Positions 17,566-27,410 of a stretch of DNA of 33,958 nt are shown here, one piece after another. Both the position numbers and the translations under genes were made by a program. Below the pieces are notes generated by a model. That model made no database searches, was not told the origin of the DNA, and was given only the letters and a program-made list of their open reading frames with translations. The stretch is from Bacteroidales bacterium (lineage in GTDB: Bacteria; Bacteroidota; Bacteroidia; Bacteroidales; UBA932), in assembly GCA_017546605.1 (NCBI GenBank), contig JAFYSH010000023.1, positions 1 through 33,958 of the forward strand, in the 5' to 3' direction. Every line of letters starts with the position of its first letter. Within the stretch, counting starts at the first letter, position 1.

Positions 17566-18257
17566 AAAAGTTAGTCATTTTTGATTTGGACGGCACCTTG
17601 CTCAACACCGTAGGCGACATTGCCGCTGCAACCAACCACGCCTTGCAAGAACACCACTATCCCACCCGATCGGAGGAAGAAATACGCAGTTTTGTAGGGA
17701 ACGGCATCAACAAACTTTTTGAGCGAGCCCTTCCGGAAGGTCACAAGACGCAGGAAGACATCCTGCAAATTCGCTCATCCTTCATCCCCTACTACAACGC
17801 ACACGGCACGGAAAAAACTGTTCCGTTTCCGGGAATTCCTGAGTTATTGGAATACCTGCAAGAACAAGGTGCCCAACTGGCGGTTGCATCGAACAAATAC
17901 GAACAGGCAACCCGTAGCCTGGTTGCCCATTATTTCCCCCAGATTCGCTTTACAGCCGTACTCGGACAACGAGAAGGGATTCCGGTCAAACCAGATCCGT
18001 TCATTGTTCATGAAATCTGTGCAACAGCTGGGGCGGATCTATCCGAAGTACTTTATGTGGGAGACTCAGGCGTGGACATGCAGACCGCAATCCATGCTGG
18101 TGTGGATGTAATTGGGGTTACTTGGGGTTGCCGACCGCGCACCGAGCTGGAAAAATTCCAGCCGAACTGGGTCGTGGATCAAGCCGCCGAAATTCAACGT
18201 ATATACTCCGATTTAAGTACAGACAGTTCTTCAATGACCGCCAATAAACAAGCGTGA
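17562..18257 (+). CDS. HAD-family hydrolase, phosphoglycolate phosphatase-like
   Basis: This 231-residue HAD hydrolase has the nucleophile motif FDLDGTLLNT (Asp8 and Asp10), a helical cap (about 15-85), motif II VASNK, the Lys motif IPVKPDP and motif IV VGDSGVDMQTA. It resembles phosphoglycolate phosphatase (Gph), but substrates vary widely in this family. The start overlaps the previous stop (ATGA). The last 64 bp overlap the convergent Cys-rich gene on the other strand. The C-terminal tail STDSSSMTANKQA looks non-conserved, so the overlap is confined to it. Confidence 0.9.
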   Translation: MKKLVIFDLDGTLLNTVGDIAAATNHALQEHHYPTRSEEEIRSFVGNGINKLFERALPEGHKTQEDILQIRSSFIPYYNAHGTEKTVPFPGIPELLEYLQEQGAQLAVASNKYEQATRSLVAHYFPQIRFTAVLGQREGIPVKPDPFIVHEICATAGADLSEVLYVGDSGVDMQTAIHAGVDVIGVTWGCRPRTELEKFQPNWVVDQAAEIQRIYSDLSTDSSSMTANKQA

Positions 18258-18397
18258 CAAAGGCAATCCGAATAGTGGCTTTTCAAATAACCCAGATGGA
18301 CTTTCTTCAAAGGAACGGTCGCACAATGACAGGCGGCCATGTTCTCGTCATGCAGGCATTCGAAGGTTAACCCGCACTTTGGGCACGTCTTTTTCAT
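18194..18397 (-). CDS. small cysteine-rich CWC-type protein
   Basis: From the ATG at 18397 the product is 67 residues starting MKKTCPKCGLTFEC. Eight or more Cys are arranged as CPKCG...C...CHC...DCLCHACL, matching the Cys_rich_CWC family of small putative zinc-binding proteins of unknown role. The ATG at 18427 would overlap the AsmA gene and adds no conserved residues. It starts 2 bp after the AsmA stop, so it is the last gene of that transcript. Its 3' end overlaps the HAD phosphatase gene by 64 bp in antisense. Confidence 0.75.
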   Translation of the reverse strand: MKKTCPKCGLTFECLHDENMAACHCATVPLKKVHLGYLKSHYSDCLCHACLLAVIEELSVLKSEYIR

Positions 18398-18399
18398 AA

Positions 18400-21300
18400 C
18401 TAACTTTTTTGTTTTATTATCTTCCAATCAGTAGAATCAACATCTATCTCTGCTGCTTGCAAACGACGCAACGAATCGACCCGATGACTCCAATTCATTC
18501 GAGAGCGTTTCTTTACACGTTGGTCCCACCGCTTGCGTTCGCTCACCGATTTGAAATGGCTGGTGATCTCTTCGGCATAGGCCATTCGCAAGGTATCCGT
18601 CTTGCGCAATTCAGTTTCCGTTACCTTGTTCTTATACTTGGCCCGCGTGATTCCGAAACGTAAATCTTCCGGCGTTCCACGCACATTCACACCCGATTTG
18701 AAGGGCAAGGGTGATTTCAATATTGAAACGTGATAATCAAAACTCATATCCAGATTTTGGGTACCTCCTGCTGCAGCTTGGTAACGGTCCATTTCCAACA
18801 AGAACGGATAAATGGTCAGAACCCCATTCTCCAAGGTCATATTGACACTGAGCTCATCGATCAGATTCCGTTCTTTGTTCTTGAACATCAATAGATCGGA
18901 CAACTCGGCAAAGGTATCTCCATCCAACACCACCAAATCATCCCCTTGCAGATTCATAGCGGCCCGTAAAGACGGAATATTCAAGGTCATCAACGAATCC
19001 AAGACACCTTCCGCTGCAATTTCCAGATTCACGATTCCTTCGAACGATTGTAGCATAGGAACCAGAGAATCCAAAGCCGGAATGGTACGAATCATTTCTC
19101 CCATATCCACATCACGTAACTTTAATTCGAAACCTGTATAGCCCCGAGCAGGTGTAGCCGCCTGATAAATCATCGAAGCAAGCACCTGGCCGCCTTGCGT
19201 CGCACCAAACTGCAGGTTCTCCAGATAAACGTATTTGTTTTTCACCTCCACGCGTCCCTTGAGTTCTGAGAAACTCAACGTTCCATAATGGAGTGTTCCA
19301 ACCTTTGCCAGCAACTCAATCTCCAAATTTTCAGGAATCTGCAACAATTTCATAGCATGGGCTACCGTATCCGTTTTCATGGCAGCTTCGGCTGCCGCCT
19401 CTACCAAGGACAAAGAGGCCCGTTGTTGGGATTCTGCTTTCTCCAGTTCTGACCAACTCGGTGACGAGGTAGCGGGCTGCGCAACTGATTCTGCAGCCTC
19501 AGCGGTCTGCTCTTGATCCGAGGAAGCCGCCTGTAACATACCCAACAACTGTCCCACATAAATCTCTTTGGAATCCACTTCCAGCTTGCCCTGTATCTTC
19601 TCTCCCTGCTTCAAAGCCTCATAGGGTTGGTTCAAATAACCGCTTAAGGTCATATCGGATCGTCCTACATGAATTTGAGCCTGATCCAATTTCAACTGTT
19701 CTTTTTCAAACGTAATAGCAGTCTGGCGGAAGCGTACGGGCACTTTCAATTGTGGTACCTTGAGCGACATCGCCGAGAAATTCAGCACGGCCGCCGGATC
19801 CCAAATGGTATCGTTCCGCTGATTGACTTTCAGATCGATCTCTCCATGGCGTAAAAAGGCTCTCATATCCCCCATACGACCGGAAAGCGTATCGGTCACC
19901 AAGGACACATCCAATGATTTCCGATCGGTCCCCTCCTCGATTCGTTGTGATGCGAGAAGGGCTTGAAGATTGCCTCGACGACAGAAAATTCGCATAGAAT
20001 CGGCCATCCCCACAAACAACCGCTTCATGGTAGCATTGGCCTTTACTTGAAAGAAATGCGTGGTATCGGTAGGCCGTGTTGAACGAATATTGACAAAGAG
20101 ACTATCTGCTTTTGCCCTCAACTGATCCGTTGTTACATTCAATTGGGCAATTTCAGCCTTCGCCCCCAAAGACTTCCCACCAATCAGCCGAAATACCGCC
20201 TGGCTATTTACTTCAAAAGCAGACGACGTATCCCGAATGGCCACATTCTGAGTTTCCAGTTTGCCCACAGCAAAGATCCTTCCATAATCCCCATTCTGCA
20301 AGGTGGACAAACGTGTCCGAATCCTCAAATCCGTGTCAACATTTCCCGAGAGCACGATGCTGGACGACCAAGGGAAGGTCTTGGCAATGGCTTCCAGATC
20401 GACTTGCGCTTTGGCATTCATCCGCAACAAAGGATCTGTGAAGATTTCGGTCAATTTGGCATCCAGGAGGATATCGGTATTCATTCCTTTGAGTTGCAGG
20501 ATCTTCAAATCCACAAAAGAACTATCGTTCCGCGCCCGGTCCAGGTATACATCAAAGATGGCGGTCATATAATCCATGGCATACGGCAGGCCCTCATAAC
20601 GGGCCGAAGCGTCTTCCACCTTCAGGCCAAATGTAAACACCGGCCAACTGCCATTCCCCAACGTTCCTTGAATCTTTCCTCCCACATGCACACTGCCATC
20701 CGCCTTCAAGCCCTCTTGAGACATGATGTGTTTCGGCACCATGGCCAACATCTTCTCAATGGAAGGTGCATCTGCATTCAAGTCGATATCCAACAAAATA
20801 TCATCCTGCTGCTTGCTCACCGTTCCGCTCAAAAGCAACTCCAACTCATTCAAACCCAAACGGGCATCCGTCAAACGCAAAGTCTGACTCGCGTTGTCCC
20901 AACCCAAACGGGTTTTAAAGTCCATACGCATTCGCCGGATCCAGCTTTGTTTAGTTTTCCTGAAAGAGACACTTCCACAATGCAGATCCAACGACATTCG
21001 GGCCCCACGCTGAAGCAACCCCACACGCAACTTGGCATCGACATTACGCATCATTAAAGAAGTTTGCGTAGTTCGATCCATGTATGAAATCCGGGCACCA
21101 TTGACCACCAGTTCCCGCAACAACACCGCCTTGATTCCTGGTAGGAAATCTGTTTTTGCCAGTGTATCCTTCACGGTCTCTGATGTATCCGATGCCTTCG
21201 CGATCATTTCCCAGTTTGCCTGTCCCTGTTCATTTTTCCAAGCAAACACACGCGCACTGTCCAAGCTAATTTCCTGAATCAACAGCCGTTTTTTGAACAA

Positions 21301-21651
21301 CAATGCCAAGGGCTCGAATTCAACCCGACATTGTTGGAAGGTCAGCAACGAATCCCGAAAACGGCGCTTGGTCGGCCGATTATACTGGGTTGTATCTTCC
21401 ACCACCAACGCTCCTTCCTTCAACTCTATACCCAAACGAGGAAAAGAGGAAAAGAAAGTCACATCTACTTCCTCAATATGAATCTTTGCATCCAATGCTT
21501 CATCTACCACCCGCTGCACAATGGGCGTAATCCGCTTCGGAGTCACGACCACATAAGCTACGACGGTAAATAACAGAAACAAGACCAGCATGACGGTACC
21601 CAGTGTCCATCCCAGCCTTTTCAACATCCGTTTTGTCAGGAGAATCTTCAT
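18400..21651 (-). CDS. AsmA-like inner-membrane-anchored protein
   Basis: This 1083-residue protein has one N-terminal membrane segment (about residues 13-37) after a Lys/Arg-rich start, then a very long periplasmic beta-rich region. The early part FFSSFPRLGIELKEGALVVED is typical of the AsmA N-terminus. The region near 870-1010 (FEGIVNLEIAAEGVLDSLMT to NLDMSFDYHVSI) matches the AsmA C-terminal domain. AsmA/TamB/YhdP relatives form bridge-like proteins thought to move phospholipid between the membranes. A low-complexity Ala/Glu/Ser insert is present near 725-760. It lies 40 bp after the efflux outer-membrane gene, with a TATCTTTG box in between, so it may be transcribed both with and without the pump. 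Confidence 0.88.
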   Translation of the reverse strand: MKILLTKRMLKRLGWTLGTVMLVLFLLFTVVAYVVVTPKRITPIVQRVVDEALDAKIHIEEVDVTFFSSFPRLGIELKEGALVVEDTTQYNRPTKRRFRDSLLTFQQCRVEFEPLALLFKKRLLIQEISLDSARVFAWKNEQGQANWEMIAKASDTSETVKDTLAKTDFLPGIKAVLLRELVVNGARISYMDRTTQTSLMMRNVDAKLRVGLLQRGARMSLDLHCGSVSFRKTKQSWIRRMRMDFKTRLGWDNASQTLRLTDARLGLNELELLLSGTVSKQQDDILLDIDLNADAPSIEKMLAMVPKHIMSQEGLKADGSVHVGGKIQGTLGNGSWPVFTFGLKVEDASARYEGLPYAMDYMTAIFDVYLDRARNDSSFVDLKILQLKGMNTDILLDAKLTEIFTDPLLRMNAKAQVDLEAIAKTFPWSSSIVLSGNVDTDLRIRTRLSTLQNGDYGRIFAVGKLETQNVAIRDTSSAFEVNSQAVFRLIGGKSLGAKAEIAQLNVTTDQLRAKADSLFVNIRSTRPTDTTHFFQVKANATMKRLFVGMADSMRIFCRRGNLQALLASQRIEEGTDRKSLDVSLVTDTLSGRMGDMRAFLRHGEIDLKVNQRNDTIWDPAAVLNFSAMSLKVPQLKVPVRFRQTAITFEKEQLKLDQAQIHVGRSDMTLSGYLNQPYEALKQGEKIQGKLEVDSKEIYVGQLLGMLQAASSDQEQTAEAAESVAQPATSSPSWSELEKAESQQRASLSLVEAAAEAAMKTDTVAHAMKLLQIPENLEIELLAKVGTLHYGTLSFSELKGRVEVKNKYVYLENLQFGATQGGQVLASMIYQAATPARGYTGFELKLRDVDMGEMIRTIPALDSLVPMLQSFEGIVNLEIAAEGVLDSLMTLNIPSLRAAMNLQGDDLVVLDGDTFAELSDLLMFKNKERNLIDELSVNMTLENGVLTIYPFLLEMDRYQAAAGGTQNLDMSFDYHVSILKSPLPFKSGVNVRGTPEDLRFGITRAKYKNKVTETELRKTDTLRMAYAEEITSHFKSVSERKRWDQRVKKRSRMNWSHRVDSLRRLQAAEIDVDSTDWKIIKQKS

Positions 21652-21683
21652 AAGGAGGAGTTAAGGTTTGGTTTATTGATATG

Positions 21684-21691
21684 CAAAGATA
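21684..21691 (-). promoter_or_regulatory. -7 box upstream of the AsmA-like gene
   Basis: The minus strand reads TATCTTTG directly after the stop of the efflux outer-membrane gene and 33 bp before the ATG at 21651. A separate promoter for AsmA is plausible. Confidence 0.5.
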
Positions 21692-23078
21692 TTAATAAGA
21701 CCAACCACCTCCTAAAGATTTATAAAGTAATACCAATGCCAGGTACTCATCCCGTACGGCATTGGACAAACCAATTTGGGCATCAAAGTAACGACGTTGA
21801 GCATCCAACACATTGATATATTTGGTGTCACCGTACTTATATTGGAACGTAGCCAGTTCCACGTATTTAAGTGCAGCCACCCGAAGGGCATTCTTCAGCT
21901 CTGTAGCTCTACGGGCATTTTGATACGTAACCAACGCATCATTGGTTTCCTTAAAGGCCATGAGTACCTTTTTTTTCATAATTCAGTCTTGCAGCATCAT
22001 ACGCCTGGATGGCAGCCTCATACTTGGCCTTTCTACGGCCAAATTCAAAGACGGGCGCCACCAGCTTTCCAACGGCCAAACCATAGGTAGCATCAAAAAA
22101 ATCGGTCAACGAACCATTCTCCCAACCGCCGGAGATCCCAAGGACCAAACGAGGAAAACGATCCGTATAGGCGACACCCACAGCGGCACAGGCCGCTTTC
22201 AGTTGCTGCTCCGACTCTCGCAAATCAGGACGACGCGTCAATAAGTCCGAAGGTAGGCCCAATGGAAGTTCAGTCGGAATCTCGCGATCCAAGACTTTCA
22301 TACGAGCATATTCCAATTCAAAATCGGGATACTCGCCCATCAAGACTTGCAAAGTCGTCTTCATTACCTCAATTTTGGTCTCGATGGAGGGAATCATAGC
22401 CGCAGTCGTTGCATACTCCACTTTGGCCTGCTGATAGACGGTCTCCGATGTCAATCCTCCCTCGTACCGCAAACGGGCTTGCTGCATTTCTTCATAACGA
22501 GTTTGCAGAGTACGATCCACAATCAGCAACTCATTTTCCAAGGCAAGAAGCTTATAATAGGCCGTTGCCACTTCTGCAATGACCGTGATCCGCATAGCCC
22601 GTGCTGCTTCCACCGTAGACAGGTACTCTGCAGCTGTTTTCTGATTTGCCCATCGAAGATTTCCCCAAAGGTCAATTTCCCAACTCAAATCCCATTTCAA
22701 ATCAAACTGAGGTGTCTGGGTATGGCCTTTATCCGTATAATTTTCAACCTCATAATCCGCCATCACCGAAGCTCCCAGCTTGGGATACATTGCACTTTGA
22801 CTGATTCGATTGCCCAACCTCATCTGCTCCACCTTTGCAGCAGCAGCCAACAGATCCTTGTTATTCTCCAGGGCGTGTGTAATAAATTTACCCAAGACTT
22901 CATCGCCATAAAACTCCCACCAGTTCATATCTGCAAGCGTCAGACTATCCAACTGATCCTTGACAAATGCTGAAGGCAAGTTGAGTTGCGGCTCCTCACA
23001 ACGCTTGAACGCTGCACCACAGGAAGCAAGTACAACAACCGATACGACCGCAATTACGACCGACTTAAAAATGCTCAT
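21692..23078 (-). pseudogene. RND efflux outer-membrane factor (NodT/OprM type), frameshifted
   Basis: The gene starts MSIFKSVVIAVVSVVVLASC, a lipoprotein signal with lipobox LASC. The TolC-fold proceeds normally (LPLGLPSDLLTRRPDLRESE is the family signature) to LNYEKK. The frame then closes after five more codons (GTHGL, stop at 21951). The remaining 91 residues (VLMAFKETNDALVTYQ to LYKSLGGGWSY) continue in the neighbouring frame to 21692. The break is at a run of eight A on the coding strand (21969-21976); seven A would restore a 461-residue protein of normal family length. The start overlaps the pump stop by ATGA. It may be a mutation, a phase-variable tract, transcriptional slippage or a sequence error. 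Confidence 0.9.
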
Positions 23079-26000
23079 GACTTACGATATTTTCTTTTTA
23101 TACGATCAATCCATACAAAGAAGAACGGCACATAGACAATCCCAATGGTAATGGCGACACACATACCAAAGAAAACGCCCGTTCCAATCCCTTGGCGACT
23201 AGCCGATCCCGGACCAGAAGAAATTACCAAGGGGAGCAAGCCCAAAATAAAGGCTAAGGAAGTCATAACAATCGGACGGAAGCGAAGCCGAGATGCCGTA
23301 ATAGCAGCCGTCACAGCATCCACTCCCTTATCCATTTCCTGTTTGGCAAACTCCACAATCAAAATCGCATTCTTGGCCACCAAGCCAATCAGCATGACCA
23401 AACCAATCTGAAAATAGACGTTGTTTTCCAAACCACAGATAAAGACACCGATGTATGCACCCAACATGGAAACCGGTAGCGACAAGAGTACGGCAATTGG
23501 AATGGACCAACTCTCATACTGTGCAGCCAAAAAGAGAAATACAAATAGGAAGGCCAATGCCAGGATCATACCGGTCTTTCCTCCTTCTTTCTTCTCCTGA
23601 TATGACAAACCACTCCATTCCACGGCAATGTTATCCGGCAAATGTTGCTTTACAATCTCCTCCAAATGAGCCATTGCCTCTCCGGAACTATAACCAGCTC
23701 CCGGCTCACCGGTAATGGTTGCCGACTGGAACATATTGAAACGCTTGATGGTTCCGGCACCGGTTGTATATTCAGAATTGGCAAGAGCAGTAATGGGAAT
23801 CATGGCACCATTGCTTCCTTTAACAGAAAACAGGTTCAGATTCTCCCGATATGCACGATAAGGTGCCTCCGCTTGTACATAAACCCGATATACCCGATTA
23901 TAGAGGTTAAAATCATTTAAGTACAAGGAGCCGGTGAATGCCTTGAGGGTTGAGAAAATCTCTGCCATCTGCACCCCATAGAGCCGGGCCTTATCCCGAT
24001 CCACATCAAAATACAACCGGGGAATATCCTTTTGAATCGAGGCCGAGAGCCCTGTTAAGGCCCTGGATTTTTTCGCATAATGCAACAAGGTATCCACCGC
24101 CATTTGCAAATCTTCGTACGTCGCATCGGTTCGGGCCTCTAGGACCATTTCAAAACCACCGGAGGCTCCCAGACCAGGAATCACGGGCGGAGTCGAAATA
24201 AATGCCTTTGCTTCCGGATATCGGGAAAACTCCTTACGGGCACGATCCATGATCTCATTCATGTCACCGGCCTTACGTTCATCCCAAGGTTTCAAAATAA
24301 CGGTAAGTTGACTCCGAGCTTGATTGGTACCAACTCGAGGACTGGACCCTACCACATCCAACACGTGCTCCACATCGGGATCCTGCATCAAATAAGCCAA
24401 GGCACGTTTGGTCACTTCACGCGTCCGCTCGAGGGTTGCCCCTTCCGGAAGTTCCAATTCAACCGTAAAATACCCCTGATCTTCTTTCGGCATAAAACTA
24501 CTGGGTGTCAACGCATTGAATACATAAATACCCGCTAAGATTACCCCAAAACCAGCAAAGACCCGTTTGGAGTTGTTCAAAGCTGAAGCGATCTTTCCAC
24601 AGTAATATTCATTCCCTTTTGCCAACCATCTGTTGATCCATTGAAAGAAAAAATTCTTTTTCTCACCATGATCCGGTTTCAGGATCATGGAACACATCAC
24701 GGGTGTAAGCGTTAGGGCAACAATCGTCGAGATGATAACAGACACCGCAATGGTGATCGTGAACTGACGGTACAAAAGCCCAGTTATGCCACCCAAGAAA
24801 CTAACCGGAACAAACACAGCACACAACACCAGGGAGGTCGCCACCAAGGCTCCTGTCATATTTGACATCGCTTTCCTCGTGGCTTCATAAGGGGACAAAT
24901 GTTCCTCGTTCATGATTTTATCAACACTCTCCACCACGACAATTGCATCATCTACCACAATCCCAATGGCCAAAATCAATCCCAAAAGCGTCATCAAGTT
25001 GAGTGAAAATCCAAAAATCAGCATTACCCCAAAAGTACCGATCAACGAGATCGGCACAGCCACCACAGGAATAATGGTAGAACGCCAGTTCTGTAAAGAC
25101 AAAAATACCACCAAAATCACCAGCAGTAGGGCCTCAAACAAGGTTTTATAAACCTCATTGATCGATTGGGAGATATAGGTGGTCATATCAAAAGGAATGG
25201 AATAAGTAATTCCCTCCGGAAGATTTTTACCAATTTCCGCCATGGCCGATTTCACATTTTTGGCCACTTCGATTGCATTGGATCCCGGCAACATATTCAC
25301 GTTCATCACAGCTGCATTGCCGCCATCAATCCCACTCTCTGTCGAATAGGACTGCGCCTCCAGCGATACCCGAGCCACATCTTTCAGCCGAATGACCGAG
25401 CCATCGGGATTCGCCCGAACAACAATCTGTTCAAACTCCTCCACCGATGAAAGTCGTCCTTGCGCCGCGATGGGAATGGTCACATCAATGCCATCAATCG
25501 GTGCCTGTCCCAAAACACCAGCGGCCGATTCCCTATTCTGGTCTTTGATAGCATTTTGCAGATCCTTGACGGTCAAACTCATATCCGTCAATTTATCCGG
25601 CATCACCCAGATTCGCATCGCATAATAACGGCTTCCCACATTTGAAATGCTACCCACCCCGGGCACACGACGTAACATATCAATGACATTCAACGTCGCA
25701 TAGTTCGACAAATAGATTTCATCGTACTTGGGATCACTTGATAACAATGTAATGGTCAACAACTTGCTGGAAGCCTGCTTCTCCACGCCAATCCCATTCT
25801 GCACGACCTCAGCCGGCAGACGAGATTCCGCCTGTTTGATCCGGTTCTGAATTTCAACAGCAGCAATATCCGGATCCGTGTCAATATCAAAGGTAATGGA
25901 TGCCGAAAAACTTCCTGAGTTGGAACTGACTGACTCCATGTAGATCATACCCGGAGTACCATTCAACACTTGCTCAATCGGAGTAGCGACAGCCTGGGTA

Positions 26001-26173
26001 GTTGTTTGAGCATCCGCACCCGGATAAGTTGCTGTCACCTTCACAACCGGTGGAACAATTTGTGGATATTGATCAATCGGCAACAAAAAGAGCCCAATAA
26101 GCCCCACAATGGTAATCAAAATGGAGATCACCATTGAAAACACCGGGTGATCCAAAAAGAAATTTCTTTTCAC
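23075..26173 (-). CDS. RND multidrug efflux transporter, HAE1 (AcrB/MexB) family
   Basis: This 1032-residue inner-membrane proton antiporter is complete. It begins MKRNFFLDHPVFSMVISILI, has the proton-relay Asp408/Asp409 in GIVVDDAIVVVE and the matching Lys in GLVAKNAILIVEF. Twelve membrane helices and two large periplasmic loops are evident. Its start is a GTG placed behind an unusually strong Shine-Dalgarno (GGAGGGGG), which fixes the start. It forms an operon with the adaptor upstream and the outer-membrane factor downstream (ATGA overlap). HAE1 pumps expel drugs, dyes or bile-type amphiphiles, but the substrate cannot be read from sequence. Confidence 0.96.
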   Translation of the reverse strand: MKRNFFLDHPVFSMVISILITIVGLIGLFLLPIDQYPQIVPPVVKVTATYPGADAQTTTQAVATPIEQVLNGTPGMIYMESVSSNSGSFSASITFDIDTDPDIAAVEIQNRIKQAESRLPAEVVQNGIGVEKQASSKLLTITLLSSDPKYDEIYLSNYATLNVIDMLRRVPGVGSISNVGSRYYAMRIWVMPDKLTDMSLTVKDLQNAIKDQNRESAAGVLGQAPIDGIDVTIPIAAQGRLSSVEEFEQIVVRANPDGSVIRLKDVARVSLEAQSYSTESGIDGGNAAVMNVNMLPGSNAIEVAKNVKSAMAEIGKNLPEGITYSIPFDMTTYISQSINEVYKTLFEALLLVILVVFLSLQNWRSTIIPVVAVPISLIGTFGVMLIFGFSLNLMTLLGLILAIGIVVDDAIVVVESVDKIMNEEHLSPYEATRKAMSNMTGALVATSLVLCAVFVPVSFLGGITGLLYRQFTITIAVSVIISTIVALTLTPVMCSMILKPDHGEKKNFFFQWINRWLAKGNEYYCGKIASALNNSKRVFAGFGVILAGIYVFNALTPSSFMPKEDQGYFTVELELPEGATLERTREVTKRALAYLMQDPDVEHVLDVVGSSPRVGTNQARSQLTVILKPWDERKAGDMNEIMDRARKEFSRYPEAKAFISTPPVIPGLGASGGFEMVLEARTDATYEDLQMAVDTLLHYAKKSRALTGLSASIQKDIPRLYFDVDRDKARLYGVQMAEIFSTLKAFTGSLYLNDFNLYNRVYRVYVQAEAPYRAYRENLNLFSVKGSNGAMIPITALANSEYTTGAGTIKRFNMFQSATITGEPGAGYSSGEAMAHLEEIVKQHLPDNIAVEWSGLSYQEKKEGGKTGMILALAFLFVFLFLAAQYESWSIPIAVLLSLPVSMLGAYIGVFICGLENNVYFQIGLVMLIGLVAKNAILIVEFAKQEMDKGVDAVTAAITASRLRFRPIVMTSLAFILGLLPLVISSGPGSASRQGIGTGVFFGMCVAITIGIVYVPFFFVWIDRIKRKYRKS

Positions 26174-26179
26174 TCGGTA

Positions 26180-26187
26180 CCCCCTCC
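26180..26187 (-). promoter_or_regulatory. strong Shine-Dalgarno for the RND pump
   Basis: GGAGGGGG on the minus strand lies 6 bp before the GTG start at 26173 and directly follows the expected (restored) TAA stop of the adaptor. Such strong SDs are uncommon in Bacteroidetes. Confidence 0.7.
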
Positions 26188-26213
26188 TTACTTACTGGCA
26201 ACCGGTTCCACTT

Positions 26214-27329
26214 TCATCCCGTGAGAAAGCTTGTGGTAACCCTCAACCACAATTTGCTCCCCTTTGACAATTCCCGTTCCACAACCGTTGTATTCTTCAG
26301 TTCGGGGCCCAACTCCACAAAACGCTTTTCCACAATTGCATCGGGTCGAACTACATAGATGAATGCTCCACCACTTTCAATCACAATCGCCTTGGTCGGA
26401 ACCACCAACGCATCTTCGCGAACATCCATCAACAAACGAACGCGCGTAAATTGTCCCGGAAGAAGAACATGATCTGGATTTGGCATCTCAGCCCGCACCG
26501 AAAAAGTCCCCGTTTTAGGATCCACTTGAGGATCGGCAAAGTTCACCAGGCCTTTGTATGGATAAGGGGTTCCATCAGCCATCGTTACAGTCACATACGG
26601 ATTCCAATTCCGTGTAGTATCCTTATGCCCCAAATTCACATTTCGGGCTTTGGACTTCAAATATTCCAACGAAGTCATTCCGAAATCAATCTGCACCGTA
26701 TCCCGCTTCACCACCGTAGCAAGCAAAGATTGGGAACCCGGTCCCACCAAAGTCCCGATATCGGCATTCCGCTCTGAAATATAACCGGAGATCGGTGATT
26801 TGACCGTTGTATAATCCAATGTCATTCGGGCCTGCTCCATATCCGCCTCATAAACCGCCACATCCGCATTCGCACCCTCATAATTGGCAACTGCTTTGTC
26901 CAAGTCCAATTGACTGGCCGCATTCAACTCAAACAAAGGCTTGATCCGATTCAAATCGCGTTCAGCTTTCAATGCTTGAGCTTTAGCCTTGTTCAATTGA
27001 GCCTCAGCTCGTTTCACACGAGCCCGATACAAAGTCGGGTCAATCTGAAACAAAGTCTGTCCTTTCTCAATGTATGTTCCCTCCTCAAAGAGCATTTTTT
27101 CCAAATAACCCTCCACGCGGGCGTGAATTTCCACAAACTGTTGAGCCCGAATCCGTCCCACATAATCACCATAAATCTCCACATCCTCGATTCCTACAGG
27201 TTGTGTTGCCACCACTGGATAAACCTCCTGTACAGGCTTCTTCCGATTGAGTATAAAAAGTACTACGATGACGATAATAAAAGCCACCAAAAGGCTTGTT
27301 AACCACCTGTTTTTAAAAAAACGAACCAT
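26214..27329 (-). CDS. RND efflux periplasmic adaptor (AcrA/MexA family), frameshifted near the C-terminus
   Basis: As read, 371 residues. A membrane anchor lies at about 10-27, followed by the adaptor's biotinyl-lipoyl-like (AQQFVEIHARVEGYLEKMLF), alpha-hairpin (about 100-170) and beta-barrel domains. The final 19 residues (ELSKGSKLWLRVTTSFLTG) do not fit the family. In the adjacent frame the DNA encodes GIVKGEQIVVEGYHKLSHGM and then KVEPVASK with a stop at 26188, the normal adaptor ending. A single missing base near the GGG at 26273-26275 explains this; repair gives about 380 residues ending 14 bp before the pump start. It is the first gene of the pump operon. The altered tail may still fold, but membrane-proximal packing would be affected. 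Confidence 0.88.
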   Translation of the reverse strand: MVRFFKNRWLTSLLVAFIIVIVVLFILNRKKPVQEVYPVVATQPVGIEDVEIYGDYVGRIRAQQFVEIHARVEGYLEKMLFEEGTYIEKGQTLFQIDPTLYRARVKRAEAQLNKAKAQALKAERDLNRIKPLFELNAASQLDLDKAVANYEGANADVAVYEADMEQARMTLDYTTVKSPISGYISERNADIGTLVGPGSQSLLATVVKRDTVQIDFGMTSLEYLKSKARNVNLGHKDTTRNWNPYVTVTMADGTPYPYKGLVNFADPQVDPKTGTFSVRAEMPNPDHVLLPGQFTRVRLLMDVREDALVVPTKAIVIESGGAFIYVVRPDAIVEKRFVELGPELKNTTVVERELSKGSKLWLRVTTSFLTG

Positions 27330-27360
27330 TTATAATTTTCTCATAAAAAATTTAAACTAT

Positions 27361-27368
27361 CAAAAATA
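27361..27368 (-). promoter_or_regulatory. candidate -7 box of the efflux operon
   Basis: The minus strand reads TATTTTTG, fitting TAnnTTTG, 32 bp before the adaptor ATG at 27329. It lies in the AT-rich stretch 27330-27410, which holds no gene. No operator or regulator gene is visible nearby. Confidence 0.4.
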
Positions 27369-27410
27369 GCACAAATATTTTATATTACACACTTTTCGTA
27401 CAGAATTCAT

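Noticed and set aside
20143..21057. 304-codon plus-strand open frame opposite the AsmA-like gene
   Set aside because: It is antisense to a clearly coding gene, has low-complexity His/Gln/Arg-rich composition and no recognisable domain. It is a shadow frame.
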